A DNA stretch of 15,857 nucleotides from Sphingomonadaceae bacterium (GTDB lineage Bacteria > Pseudomonadota > Alphaproteobacteria > Sphingomonadales > Sphingomonadaceae): positions 1-15,857 of the forward strand of contig JACDGO010000011.1 in NCBI GenBank assembly GCA_013821585.1, given 5' to 3'. Shown piece after piece: positions 6,908 through 15,010 of the stretch (within the stretch, counting starts at the first letter, position 1; every line of letters starts with the position of its first letter). The notes beneath the pieces are model-generated. The model saw nothing but the letters and a program-made list of their open reading frames with translations, was not told the origin of the DNA and ran no database searches. Both the position numbers and the translations under genes were made by a program.

Positions 6908-8191
6908 TCATCCGTCCGAGTCCCGCTCGATGTCCGCTCCCACCGCCGCGAGCTTTTCCTCGAGCCGCTCATAGCCGCGGTCGAGGTGATAGACGCGCGC
7001 GACCTGCGTTTCGCCCGACGCGGCGAGCCCGGCGATGATCAGCGACATCGACGCGCGCAGGTCGGTCGCCATCACCGGCGCGCCCGCGAGCCCCGCGACG
7101 CCGCGCACCACCGCCGATCGCCCGCGCACGTGGATGTCCGCGCCCATGCGCGCGAGCTCGGGAACGTGCATGTAGCGGTTCTCGAAGATCGTCTCGGTCA
7201 GCACGCTCGCGCCTTCGGCGAGGCACAGCATCGCCATGAACTGCGCCTGCATGTCAGTCGCGAAGCCCGGATAGGGCGCGGTCGAGAGCGTCAGCGGGCC
7301 GAGCTTGCCGTCCGAAGCGATGCGGACCGCGTCCTTCTTCACCCCGACGGTCACGCCGGCCTCGCGCAGCGCGTCGAGCGTCGCCGCCATCTCGCCCGCG
7401 TCCGCGCCGGCGAGTTCGACGCTGCCGCCGGTGATCGCGGCGGCGCAGGCATAGCTGCCCGCCTCGATGCGGTCGGGCATCACCTTGTAGGTCGCGCCGT
7501 GCAGGCGGTCGCGGCCTTCGATCGTCAGCGTCTCGGTCCCGACGCCGTCTACGACCGCGCCCATCGCAATCAGGCAGCGGCACAGATCGACGATCTCGGG
7601 CTCGCGCGCCGCGTTCTCGATCACGCACGTGCCTTTGGCGAGAACGGCGGCCATCAGCGCGTTCTCGGTCGCGCCGACCGAAACGACAGGGAAGCGCACC
7701 GTCCCGCCGGGAAGACGGCCACCCGGCGCGGCCGCCTTCACATAGCCCGCCGCGATCTCGATCTCCGCGCCGAACGCTTCGAGCGCCTTCAAATGAAGGT
7801 CGATCGGCCGGTTGCCGATCGCGCAGCCGCCGGGCAGCGACACCGTCGCCTCGCCGGCGCGCGCGAGCAACGGGCCGAGCACGAGGATTGATGCGCGCAT
7901 CTTCCTGACGATGTCATAGGGCGCGACCGTCGATGTCACGCGCGCCGCGCGGCACGTCATCACCCGGCCGAAGTCCTGCGGGTGCGCGCCCTCGACCATC
8001 GTCGACACGCCGAGTTGGTTGAGGAGGTGCCCGAAGCCGTCGACGTCGGCGAGGCGCGGCAGGTTGCGAAGCGTCAGCGGCTCGTCTGTCAGCAGCGCGC
8101 ACGGCATCAGCGTCAGCGCCGCGTTCTTCGCGCCGGAAATGGGAATGCGACCGCTGAGGCGATTGCCGCCGCGGATGAGGATGCGGTCCAT
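6908..8191 (-). CDS. murA: UDP-N-acetylglucosamine 1-carboxyvinyltransferase
   Basis: Transfers enolpyruvate from PEP to UDP-GlcNAc, the first committed step of peptidoglycan synthesis, in the cytoplasm. 427 residues, a typical length, with the two-lobed EPSP-synthase fold. K22 in SGAKNAAL, the catalytic cysteine C123 in [15 protein letters not shown] (the fosfomycin target, so no Asp-substitution resistance form), D313 in [11 protein letters not shown] and [13 protein letters not shown] near the C-terminus are all present. Start: ATG at 8191 ([10 protein letters not shown]); the longer open frame upstream overlaps the divergent SRPBCC gene and lacks family similarity. A TTGCGC / TAGTAA pair close to the start would give a nearly leaderless mRNA, but this is weak. 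The downstream thiL start follows after one base. Confidence 0.98.
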   Translation of the reverse strand: MDRILIRGGNRLSGRIPISGAKNAALTLMPCALLTDEPLTLRNLPRLADVDGFGHLLNQLGVSTMVEGAHPQDFGRVMTCRAARVTSTVAPYDIVRKMRASILVLGPLLARAGEATVSLPGGCAIGNRPIDLHLKALEAFGAEIEIAAGYVKAAAPGGRLPGGTVRFPVVSVGATENALMAAVLAKGTCVIENAAREPEIVDLCRCLIAMGAVVDGVGTETLTIEGRDRLHGATYKVMPDRIEAGSYACAAAITGGSVELAGADAGEMAATLDALREAGVTVGVKKDAVRIASDGKLGPLTLSTAPYPGFATDMQAQFMAMLCLAEGASVLTETIFENRYMHVPELARMGADIHVRGRSAVVRGVAGLAGAPVMATDLRASMSLIIAGLAASGETQVARVYHLDRGYERLEEKLAAVGADIERDSDG

Positions 8192-8240
8192 CGGCCGCTT
8201 ACTAGCGAGAGCAAGAGGCGGCGCAAGCGGCGCGCGGAAG

Positions 8241-8282
8241 CGCAACTTTCCAGTTGCGAATCGCGTTTGACTCCGCCATAGA
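8241..8282 (+). promoter_or_regulatory. Operator-like inverted repeat and candidate promoter of the SRPBCC–arsR pair
   Basis: Perfect 7-base arms CGCAACT-TTCC-AGTTGCG at 8241-8258. The right arm supplies a -35-like TTGCGA (8254-8259), followed by a 17-base spacer and CATAGA (8277-8282), then GGGAGG and the ATG at 8307. An ArsR-family repressor is the second gene of this unit, so autoregulation at this site is a reasonable inference. It also lies about 50-70 bases from the divergent murA start. Confidence 0.45.
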
Positions 8283-8306
8283 AGCGCAATCGGGAGGTTG
8301 CATGTT

Positions 8307-8753
8307 ATGACGGACCGCATCGAAAAGACCATCGACCTCAACGCTCCGGTGGAGCGGGTCTGGCGCGCGCTCACCGACCATCGCGAGTTCGGCGAATGGT
8401 TCCGCGTCGATATCGAAGCGCCGTTCGCGGCCGGTAAATCCGCGCGCGGCAGGATCACGCATCCGGGTTACGAGAATGTTGTGTGGAACGCGGTCATCGA
8501 GGCCATGGACGAACCGCGCCGCTTCGCGTTCACCTGGCACCCTTATGCTGTCGATCCGGACCGGGACTATTCGGCCGAGCCGCAGACTTTGGTCGAATTC
8601 ACGCTCGCGCCGATAGCGACGGGCACGCGCCTGACCATCGTCGAAACAGGTTTCGATTCGCTTCCCGAAGACCGCCGGGCCGAGGCGTGGCGGATGAACG
8701 ACGGTGGCTGGACGCAGCAGGTCGAGAACATCCGCAAGCACGTCGAGCGCTGA
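8307..8753 (+). CDS. SRPBCC (AHSA1-type) family protein
   Basis: 148-residue START/Bet v 1-like helix-grip protein of the AHSA1 C-terminal-like group, cytoplasmic. The N-terminus [21 protein letters not shown] and the following FGEWF are the classic SRPBCC entry; [24 protein letters not shown] and a C-terminal helix [15 protein letters not shown] complete the fold. Start: ATG at 8307 with GGGAGG nine bases upstream; TTG at 8298 lies too close to that site. The stop is separated by a single base from the GTG of the following ArsR gene (TGA-G-GTG). SRPBCC/ArsR pairs are widespread, usually with the regulator first; here the order is reversed. The ligand is unknown. Confidence 0.92.
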   Translation: MTDRIEKTIDLNAPVERVWRALTDHREFGEWFRVDIEAPFAAGKSARGRITHPGYENVVWNAVIEAMDEPRRFAFTWHPYAVDPDRDYSAEPQTLVEFTLAPIATGTRLTIVETGFDSLPEDRRAEAWRMNDGGWTQQVENIRKHVER

Positions 8754-8754
8754 G

Positions 8755-9063
8755 GTGAATCAAGCCCCCGTCTTCGCCGCGCTCGGCGATCCGACCCGCC
8801 TCGCGCTGCTCGCGAAGCTCGCGGACGGGAGGAGCCAGTCGATCGCGCGGCTGTCGTCGGGCGGCGCGATGACGCGGCAGGCGATCACCAAGCATCTGCG
8901 CGTGCTTGAGGACGCCAAGCTGGTGAAGAGCGTGCGCGCCGGCCGCGAGGTGAAATTCGCCTTCCGGCCAGACGCGGTCGCTGGCGCACGGTCTTATCTG
9001 GATGAGATCGCGCGCCAATGGGACGGCGCGCTGGCGCGGCTCAAGACGTTCGTCGAGGATTGA
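8755..9063 (+). CDS. ArsR-family winged-helix transcriptional regulator
   Basis: 102 residues, typical of compact ArsR proteins. FAALGDPTRLALLAKLADG (7-25) is the family's first helical block, SQSIARLSSGGAMTRQAITKHLRVLEDAKLV (28-57) contains the helix-turn-helix, and VRAGREVKFAFRPDA (60-74) is the beta-wing. There are no cysteines, so metal sensing through the ELCVCDL-type site is excluded; it belongs to the non-metal group usually paired with SRPBCC proteins. Start: GTG at 8755, one base after the SRPBCC stop; the upstream frame is the shadow of that gene. The likely role is autorepression of the pair through the inverted repeat at 8241-8258. Confidence 0.92.
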   Translation: MNQAPVFAALGDPTRLALLAKLADGRSQSIARLSSGGAMTRQAITKHLRVLEDAKLVKSVRAGREVKFAFRPDAVAGARSYLDEIARQWDGALARLKTFVED

Positions 9064-9112
9064 CCGCCAGAAAGCCGACAAATCCAAAGGCCGAAAAGTC
9101 CGATGGCGATGC

Positions 9113-9136
9113 AAAAGAGCGAGTCGGGTCCGACTC
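9113..9136 (-). terminator. Probable clpS terminator
   Basis: In the convergent arsR/clpS gap. On the minus strand the stem GAGTCG-GACC-CGACTC (9121-9136) is followed by GCTCTTTT, a short U-rich tail. A second perfect hairpin, CGCGCC-CGA-GGCGCG, sits at 9140-9154 and can serve either strand. Confidence 0.5.
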
Positions 9137-9189
9137 TGACGCGCCCGAGGCGCGCAGGACAGCGATTTGTTCCAGCTCGTTCGACACGC

Positions 9190-9516
9190 TTACGCCTTCT
9201 CCAGCGTGCATTGCAGCGGGTGCTGGTTTTCGCGGGCGAAGTCGATGACCTGCGTCACCTTGGTCTCCGCGACCTCGTAGCTGAAGATGCCGCACACCCC
9301 GACGCCTTTCTGGTGGACGTGAAGCATCACGCGCGTCGCGTCCTCCATCGACATGCGGAAGAAGCGCTGAAGGCAGAGGACGACGAACTCCATCGGCGTG
9401 TAGTCGTCGTTGAGCATCAGCACCTTGTAGGGCGAAGGCTGTTTGGTGCGCGTGCGGGTGCGCGTGGCGACGCCAAGGCCGGTGCCGCCTTCATCGTCGC
9501 GCCGTTCATTCGCCAT
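9190..9516 (-). CDS. clpS: ClpS, N-degron adaptor of the ClpAP protease
   Basis: 108-residue cytoplasmic adaptor delivering N-end-rule substrates to ClpA. The core begins at [19 protein letters not shown] (residues 28-46), with N36-D37-D38 as the substrate alpha-amino-binding residues, MLHVHQ placing H66 in the hydrophobic pocket, and the invariant [14 protein letters not shown] (74-87). A flexible, Arg/Thr-rich N-terminal tail (1-27) is normal for the family. ATG at 9516 (MANERRDD) is chosen; an ATG four codons upstream (9528) is an alternative and neither has a strong Shine-Dalgarno sequence. clpA, often adjacent, is not in the window; instead clpS follows the phasin gene beyond a strong terminator, so it probably has its own promoter in 9517-9585. 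Confidence 0.96.
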   Translation of the reverse strand: MANERRDDEGGTGLGVATRTRTRTKQPSPYKVLMLNDDYTPMEFVVLCLQRFFRMSMEDATRVMLHVHQKGVGVCGIFSYEVAETKVTQVIDFARENQHPLQCTLEKA

Positions 9517-9587
9517 GTGCGGAGTCATAGCCGCAGAATATGGCAAGCCTGCCGAAGCGGGCAAGGGCATCCCGGCACACACGCAAC

Positions 9588-9626
9588 AAAAAGGCCGCGC
9601 CCGGCATTCCGGACGCGGCCCTTTTT
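9588..9626 (-). terminator. Strong intrinsic terminator of the phasin gene
   Basis: On the minus strand a 12-pair stem with one U-G wobble (GGCCGCGTCCGG / CCGGGCGCGGCC) closes an AATG tetraloop and runs into TTTTT; the complementary AAAAA/TTTTT pair on both sides makes it potentially bidirectional. It starts 17 bases after the phasin stop and separates it from clpS. The most convincing terminator in the window. Confidence 0.9.
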
Positions 9627-9642
9627 GTCGGCGGAACCGGCG

Positions 9643-10368
9643 TTAGGCGGCGACGGCCGTCTTTACCTTCTCGGCGGCGACCGCGTAGCGGCTCGACAGC
9701 GGCTTGGCGATCTCGCCGAGCAGCTTCAGATAGTTCTCGCTGAACTTCGCGCCTTCGGCGACGAGCGAGTCGATCGAGGTCTTGGCGATCTCGTTCTGGA
9801 GCGCGAAGAACTCGGTCGGCGACTTGACGGCCGCGAACTTCTTCGCGGTCGCGTTGGCCTTCTCGACGGTCGAGCGGCCATATTCGGCGGTGTACTTGGC
9901 GATCTCCTCGAAGCCCTTGGCGGCGACGCGGGCCGAAGCGACGACCGCCTCGAGGTTGCCCTTGTTGAATTCGGCCGCGTCCTCGAACGATTTGGCGCCC
10001 TTCTCCATGGCGGTCTTGGCGCGCGCGTTCATGTCGCCGAACACGGCGGTGGTGCGCGCTTCGGCGTCGGCGGCGAACTTCTTGGCGGTGTCTTCGATCT
10101 TGGTGAACGTCTCGGTCATGGCGGTTTTTCCTTCTTCGATTGCGGGAACGGCGATCCGCTCCACGGGTTTGGCAATGGGCGCGGCGACGGCCGCCTGGTG
10201 AACGACGGGCTTCGGCGCTTCGGCCTTGGCCGGAGCGTGATGCGCGGCCGGGGCGTGCTTAGGTGCGTCGGCCTGCACTGCGGCGGGCGCGGGCTTGTGA
10301 GCTTCGGGCTTCGCGGCCGGCTTCGTGTCGTGCTTGACGGGCGTTTTGGTTGCGGACTTATCGGTCAC
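9643..10368 (-). CDS. Phasin family protein (PHA granule-associated)
   Basis: 241 residues. Residues 84-241 are a phasin_2-type all-helical domain (MTETFTKIEDTAKKFAADAE; later SPTEFFALQNEIAKTSID), which coats polyhydroxyalkanoate granules. Residues 1-83 are a low-complexity Lys/Ala/Pro/His-rich arm, likely disordered and basic, similar in composition to DNA-binding arms of some phasins, though N-terminal here. Start: GTG at 10368 with AGGAG seven bases upstream. A second good start exists inside: ATG at 10119 with AAGGA nine bases upstream, giving a 158-residue arm-less phasin. It lies 116 bases downstream of phaC in the same direction; the gap carries a candidate promoter and two PhaR-like operators, and a strong terminator follows. 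Family assignment is firm; dual initiation is inference. Confidence 0.92.
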   Translation of the reverse strand: MTDKSATKTPVKHDTKPAAKPEAHKPAPAAVQADAPKHAPAAHHAPAKAEAPKPVVHQAAVAAPIAKPVERIAVPAIEEGKTAMTETFTKIEDTAKKFAADAEARTTAVFGDMNARAKTAMEKGAKSFEDAAEFNKGNLEAVVASARVAAKGFEEIAKYTAEYGRSTVEKANATAKKFAAVKSPTEFFALQNEIAKTSIDSLVAEGAKFSENYLKLLGEIAKPLSSRYAVAAEKVKTAVAA

Positions 10369-10390
10369 GGGCAGGCTCCTACAATGCCAT

Positions 10391-10405
10391 TGTTGCAGTG
10401 CAATA
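10391..10405. promoter_or_regulatory. PhaR-like operator, site 1
   Basis: TGTTGC-AGT-GCAATA; 11 of 12 arm bases are shared with site 2 at 10436-10450. The core TTGCN3GCAA resembles the CTGCN3GCAG motif described for the PHA-responsive repressor PhaR in Rhodobacter. It overlaps the -10 box of the candidate phasin promoter, so binding would block transcription. A further palindrome, CAATG-C-CATTG, abuts it at 10382-10392. Confidence 0.6.
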
Positions 10406-10429
10406 TACCTATCCGCGAGCTGATTGCAA
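10402..10429 (-). promoter_or_regulatory. Candidate phasin promoter
   Basis: On the minus strand TTGCAA (10429-10424), a 16-base spacer and TATATT (10407-10402), about 33 bases upstream of the GTG start. The -10 is overlapped by operator site 1 and operator site 2 lies just upstream of the -35. Confidence 0.55.
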
Positions 10430-10435
10430 GGGTTT

Positions 10436-10450
10436 TGTTGCGCTGCAACA
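10436..10450. promoter_or_regulatory. PhaR-like operator, site 2
   Basis: TGTTGC-GCT-GCAACA, a perfect 6+6 inverted repeat centred 45 bases from site 1 (a little over four helical turns). It lies immediately upstream of the candidate -35 box. Two matching sites around one phasin promoter suggest cooperative repression released by PHA. The repressor gene itself is not in this window. Confidence 0.6.
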
Positions 10451-10484
10451 TAATTCGCTGCACCGCAAAAAGGAAACGGCTCGG

Positions 10485-12074
10485 CTAGCGCTCCTTCACA
10501 TAGCGGCCGGGCGCGTCCTCGATCGCGGCGAGCTTTCCTTCGCCTGGAATGCGTGCGTCCTTGGCGGCAACTTCGTCGGCGCCGAAGCCGCGGACCCACG
10601 CGACCCAGTCGGGCCACCAGCTGCCCTTGTGCTCGGTCGCCCCTTCGACGAATTGATCAAGCGTCGCGGCCTTCGCGTCGCCCGTCCAATATTGGTATTT
10701 GCCCGACGACGGCGGGTTGACGACGCCCGCGATGTGCCCCGATCCCGCGAGCACGAAGCGTAAAGGCCCCGCGAAATGGTGCGTGATCTTCCACACGCTT
10801 GCCGCGGGCGCGATATGGTCCTCGCGTCCCGCCTGAATATAGGCGGGGGTCTCGATGGTACGCAGGTCGATTGGCTTTCCCATCACCGTCATCGCGCCCG
10901 GCCCGGCCAGTTTGTTGTCGCGATAGAGGTCGGCGAGATACGCGCGGTGCCACTTCGCGGGCAGGTTGGTGACGTCGCCGTTCCAGTGGAGCAGGTCGAA
11001 AGCCGGATAGTCCTTGCCTAGCAGATAATTGTTGACGACGGTGCTCCAGATCAGGTCGCGTCCGCGCAGCAGGTTGAAGGTCGCGGCCATGTAGCGACCG
11101 TCGAGGAAGCCCTCGCCCGAAAGTTGCTCGACCAGCGCGAGGTTCGCGTCGTCGACGAAGTTGAGCAACTCGCCGGCCTCCGAAAAATCGACCTGCGCGG
11201 TGAAGAAGGTCGCGCTCTTGACCTTCTTCGCCTTGCCCTGCGCGGCGAGCACCGCGAGCGTCGCGGCGAGCGTCGTGCCCGCGACGCAATAGCCGATCGC
11301 ATGGACCGACTTCACGTCGAGCACGCCCCGGATCGTGTCGATCGCGTCGATCTGCGCGGCGACATAATCGTCCCACACCACGTCCTTCATCGACGCGTCG
11401 GCCGATTTCCAGCTGACCATGAAGACTGTGAGCCCCTCGGCCACCGCCCAGCGGATGAAGCTCTTCTCCGGGCTCAAATCGAGAATGTAGAAGCGGTTGA
11501 TCCACGGCGGGAAGATGACGAGCGGCGTCTTCGCCACCGTCGGCGTCGTCGGCGCGTACTGGATGAGCTGATAGAGCGGCGTTTCGTGGACGACCTTGCC
11601 CGGCGTCGTCGCGATGTTGACGCCGACCTCGAACGCCTGCGCCGGCGTGTGGGTGAGCTGGCCGCGATGCAGGTCGGCGAGCAGATGCGCGAAGCCGCTG
11701 GCGAGGCTCGCGCCGCCGGTCTCGATCGCCTTGTTGAGCGCGACGGGATTGGTGAGCGGCGAGTTGGCGGGGCTCATCGCCTCGACCAATGTCCGCATCG
11801 CGAACGCCATCCGCGCCTTCTCGCCGGGCGCGACGCCTTCGAGCCGCTCGACCGAGCCCATCATCGCATCGGCCATCGTCGCATAGCCCTGGCGCATCAG
11901 GTCGAAGACCGGATGTTCCCATTCGGGCGCCGAAAAGCGCTTGTCTTGTCGGTCGACCTTGTCGCGCCCTGCGGCGGCGGCCGGCGCGAGGATTTGCCCC
12001 CAGCCGTCGAGGATCGCGCGAAACCCCGCGAACGGATCGGTCGCGAGCGCGGGCGGGGCGGGGTCGTCGGCCAT
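10485..12074 (-). CDS. phaC: Class I poly(3-hydroxyalkanoate) polymerase
   Basis: Polymerises (R)-3-hydroxyacyl-CoA into PHA on the granule surface. 529 residues, somewhat shorter than the usual 560-600, the difference lying in a short N-terminal arm. The PhaC N-domain spans about 47-215 (KRFSAPEWEHPVFDLMRQGY; FPPWINRFYILDL), followed by an alpha/beta-hydrolase domain. The catalytic triad is complete: C263 in the lipase-like box GYCVAG (the common class I form is GxCxGG, so the last Gly is preceded by Ala), D419 in REDHIAP and H447 in GSGHIAGVVNPP. Start: ATG at 12074 with AAGGAGG four bases upstream. phaE or phaR subunit genes typical of classes III/IV are absent nearby. The phasin gene follows downstream with its own operator region. 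Confidence 0.96.
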   Translation of the reverse strand: MADDPAPPALATDPFAGFRAILDGWGQILAPAAAAGRDKVDRQDKRFSAPEWEHPVFDLMRQGYATMADAMMGSVERLEGVAPGEKARMAFAMRTLVEAMSPANSPLTNPVALNKAIETGGASLASGFAHLLADLHRGQLTHTPAQAFEVGVNIATTPGKVVHETPLYQLIQYAPTTPTVAKTPLVIFPPWINRFYILDLSPEKSFIRWAVAEGLTVFMVSWKSADASMKDVVWDDYVAAQIDAIDTIRGVLDVKSVHAIGYCVAGTTLAATLAVLAAQGKAKKVKSATFFTAQVDFSEAGELLNFVDDANLALVEQLSGEGFLDGRYMAATFNLLRGRDLIWSTVVNNYLLGKDYPAFDLLHWNGDVTNLPAKWHRAYLADLYRDNKLAGPGAMTVMGKPIDLRTIETPAYIQAGREDHIAPAASVWKITHHFAGPLRFVLAGSGHIAGVVNPPSSGKYQYWTGDAKAATLDQFVEGATEHKGSWWPDWVAWVRGFGADEVAAKDARIPGEGKLAAIEDAPGRYVKER

Positions 12075-12137
12075 GAACCCTCCTTAGCGCGGCGGAGCGC
12101 GGCCTGAAATGGACGATGCGGGCAAAGTGGACGACTT

Positions 12138-12837
12138 TTACATGGGTTGGGGAAATTCCGGTCCCGCGCCTTCGCCGTCTCCCTCGCCCGGACCGGCGGG
12201 CGCGCGCGCACCCATCCGGCGGGATCTTGCGGCCTTGCTCGTCGATCTGCCAGCCCGCCGCCTGTTGTTCGGGCCATTCGTGCGCCTCGATCGCTTCGAT
12301 CTTGCGCAGGATGCTGGCGCGTATCTCCTCGATCGGGCGGCGGCGCGTTTCGTCGCCACTTCCTGCCTGATGCGCTTGCGCTCGATCGCGGTCAGGCGTT
12401 TGCGGCTGAAACCCGGGTTCGGCCCGTATTTCTTGCGGACGGCGCCCTTGAGCAGCAGCTGGAGCAGCGAGTCCGAATAGCGGATGCGCGTGTTGACGAG
12501 CTTGCCGTAAGCATAGACGCGCTCCTCGACGCCATCGACCGCGCGTTCCCACGCGATCAGCTCGATCGCCGAACCCGCCCGGCGAACGGCGGCGCGGCAC
12601 AGCCGCGCGAACTCGGCGTCCTTCGCCTGATGGTTATAGACAGTCTGCGGCGAAACGCCCGCCGCGCGCGCCGTCGCGAAGGCAGCCGGTTTTGGTAAGC
12701 GCTTTTAGGAATGTGCGTTTTCTCGCCGCGCCGAAGGCGTCGCGGCGCTCGCTCGGAAGAACGTCGTCCTCGTCGCCGACGGGGACGAGCGCGCAATCTT
12801 CGCCATCCTCTCCAACACAAGTTTCACTCTCCTGCAT
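12138..12837 (-). pseudogene. Frameshifted HTH protein resembling terminase small subunit
   Basis: A single protein is recoverable by switching frame three times. Frame one starts at ATG 12837 (MQESETCVGEDGEDC) to LRDGAR; frame two continues ARAAGVSPQTVYNHQAKDAE, VRRAG, YAYGKLVNTRIRYSDSLLQLLLKGAVR and RKRLTAIERKRIRQE; frame three carries PIEEIRASILRKIEAIEAHE to KIPPDG; then frame two resumes PAGPGEGDGEG and ends at 12138. The HTH followed by YSD-LL-LLK resembles terminase small-subunit-like DNA-binding proteins. Each break coincides with a simple run: (CG)n near 12663-12671, a G run at 12335-12337 and (CG)n near 12201-12210. Adding back 2, 1 and 2 bases gives 705 bases, exactly 235 codons. 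Either real decay or sequencing/assembly error; the function of the intact form is unknown. Confidence 0.72.
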
Positions 12838-12869
12838 CGCCGACTCCTCATCCGTGCGACTCGGGGGCT

Positions 12870-12882
12870 AACCGATACGGTT
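12870..12882. promoter_or_regulatory. Operator-like palindrome AACCG-ATA-CGGTT
   Basis: Perfect 5-base arms in the 129-base divergent gap between the broken HTH gene and the aminotransferase gene, 33 bases upstream of the HTH gene start. The shape is typical of operators for dimeric HTH repressors such as TetR-type proteins. No such regulator is encoded beside it, apart from the broken HTH gene. Role inferred from symmetry and position only. Confidence 0.35.
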
Positions 12883-12930
12883 TGCTGTAGGACAGAGGTT
12901 TTTGTGGATGCGGAATCAGGAAAAAGCCGG

Positions 12931-12950
12931 ATTCCCGCGAAAGCGGGAAT
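12931..12950 (+). repeat. Palindromic dispersed repeat, copy 2 (5' leader of the aminotransferase gene)
   Basis: Perfect 8-base arms ATTCCCGC / GCGGGAAT around a GAAA loop, preceded by GG and followed by GAC as in copy 1 (1725-1744). It ends 16 bases before the ATG at 12967, so in mRNA the stem-loop would sit where a ribosome-binding site is expected; no clear Shine-Dalgarno sequence is visible between it and the ATG. Read in the aminotransferase frame it encodes RIPAKAGM. Confidence 0.8.
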
Positions 12951-12966
12951 GACGTATGCTCGGCCG

Positions 12967-14172
<1,206 letters not shown>

Positions 14173-14214
14173 CCGCATCGACCAAGTGCGGATAGGTTTC
14201 GACCGGGACTGTTG

Positions 14215-14244
14215 AGCCGATCGTGCCGTTGAGGCACGGCGGCT
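14215..14244 (+). terminator. Hairpin between alaC and the methyltransferase gene
   Basis: AGCCG-(AT)-CGTGCC, loop GTTGA, GGCACG-(G)-CGGCT: 11 pairs with a small asymmetric internal loop, 43 bases after the alaC stop. No U tract follows, so it may be a weak or Rho-assisted terminator or an mRNA-stabilising stem. It ends 22 bases before the next start codon, close to its ribosome-binding site. Confidence 0.4.
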
Positions 14245-14266
14245 TGGACACAGGGAGGATCACTCG

Positions 14267-15010
14267 ATGCGCGTTCTCGCTCTCGCCATATTGCTCGCCG
14301 CCACCGCCGCGACGCCGCTTGCCGCAGCGCCGAAGGACTATGCCGCAGCCGTCGCGTTCAACGGACGCCCGGCTGAGGCGACCGCGCTCGACGCGGGCCG
14401 ACATCCGGCCGAAATTCTCGACTTCATGCGGCTGAAGCCCGGCATGAAGGCGATCGATGTGCTGACCGGCAGCGGCTATTACGCCGAGATCATGGCGCGC
14501 GTCGTCGGCCCGGCGGGGAGCGTCGTCGCGTTCGAGCCCGCCGCCTTCTATCAGGGCAAGGGCAAGGCCGCGATCGACGCGATGACCGCGCGCGAGCCCA
14601 ATGTGAGGCTCACGACCGACCTGATGGGCGCGCTCGCCTCCAACAGCTACGATTTCGCGATGATCCACCTGAATTATCACGATTTCTATTGGGAGAGCGC
14701 GCAATATCACGTGCCGCGCACCGATCCCAACCTCGTGCTCGCCGGGCTGTTCCGCGCGATGAAGCCGGGCGGGATCGTCGCGATCGTCGACCATGTCGGC
14801 CCGGCCGGGGACACGCGCGCGATCGTCGAAAAGCTCCACCGCATCGACCCCGAGACGGTGAAGGCCGACTTCGCCCGCGCGGGCTTCGTGCTCGATGGGT
14901 CGAGCGACCTGCTGCACATGCCGTCGGACGACCACACGAAGAACGTGTTCGACCCGGCGATCCGCGGCAAGACGGACCGCTTCGCCTTCCGCTTCCGCAA
15001 GCCCAAGTGA
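14267..15010 (+). CDS. Exported class I SAM-dependent methyltransferase (COG4798-like)
   Basis: 247 residues. Residues 1-21 form a clear Sec signal peptide (MRVLALAILLAATAATPLAA, then AP), implying a periplasmic location. The rest is a Rossmann-type methyltransferase: motif I AIDVLTGSGYYAEIMA (62-77), acidic strand-2 end VVAFEP (86-91), a segment YDFAMIHLNYHD (128-139) at motif II, and KPGGIVAIVDHVG (166-178) at motif III. It matches the predicted-methyltransferase group COG4798, whose members often carry signal peptides; the substrate is unknown. Start: ATG at 14267 with AGGGAGG eight bases upstream. The stop overlaps the GTG of the DUF4345 membrane protein (GTGA), so the two are cotranslated. 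S-adenosylmethionine is not known to be plentiful in the periplasm, so actual catalysis is uncertain. Confidence 0.85.
   Translation: MRVLALAILLAATAATPLAAAPKDYAAAVAFNGRPAEATALDAGRHPAEILDFMRLKPGMKAIDVLTGSGYYAEIMARVVGPAGSVVAFEPAAFYQGKGKAAIDAMTAREPNVRLTTDLMGALASNSYDFAMIHLNYHDFYWESAQYHVPRTDPNLVLAGLFRAMKPGGIVAIVDHVGPAGDTRAIVEKLHRIDPETVKADFARAGFVLDGSSDLLHMPSDDHTKNVFDPAIRGKTDRFAFRFRKPK

Noticed and set aside
8192..8458. N-terminal extension of murA
   Set aside because: It would overlap the 5' part of the divergent SRPBCC gene and its promoter; MurA family sequence starts at [10 protein letters not shown] (8191).
9103..10488. Long plus-strand open frame opposite clpS and the phasin gene
   Set aside because: Its translation is low-complexity Gly/Arg/Leu-rich with no domain, and it runs across a strong terminator. 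The minus strand has well-supported genes with ribosome-binding sites.
10657..12600. Long minus-strand open frame, offset from phaC
   Set aside because: Arg-rich shadow of phaC in another frame; the phaC frame has the catalytic triad. Only its upstream part overlaps real sequence, belonging to the frameshifted HTH gene.
12138..12837. Programmed frameshifting or prophage remnant as explanation for the broken HTH gene
   Set aside because: Three shifts at plain CG or G runs, without slippery heptamers or a stimulatory structure that I can see, and no other phage genes nearby. Slippage or sequencing error explains it better.
12904..12966. Earlier GTG start for the aminotransferase
   Set aside because: It would translate the palindromic repeat (RIPAKAGM) and adds no family sequence; MSDEFYRIKRLPPY matches the usual N-terminus.
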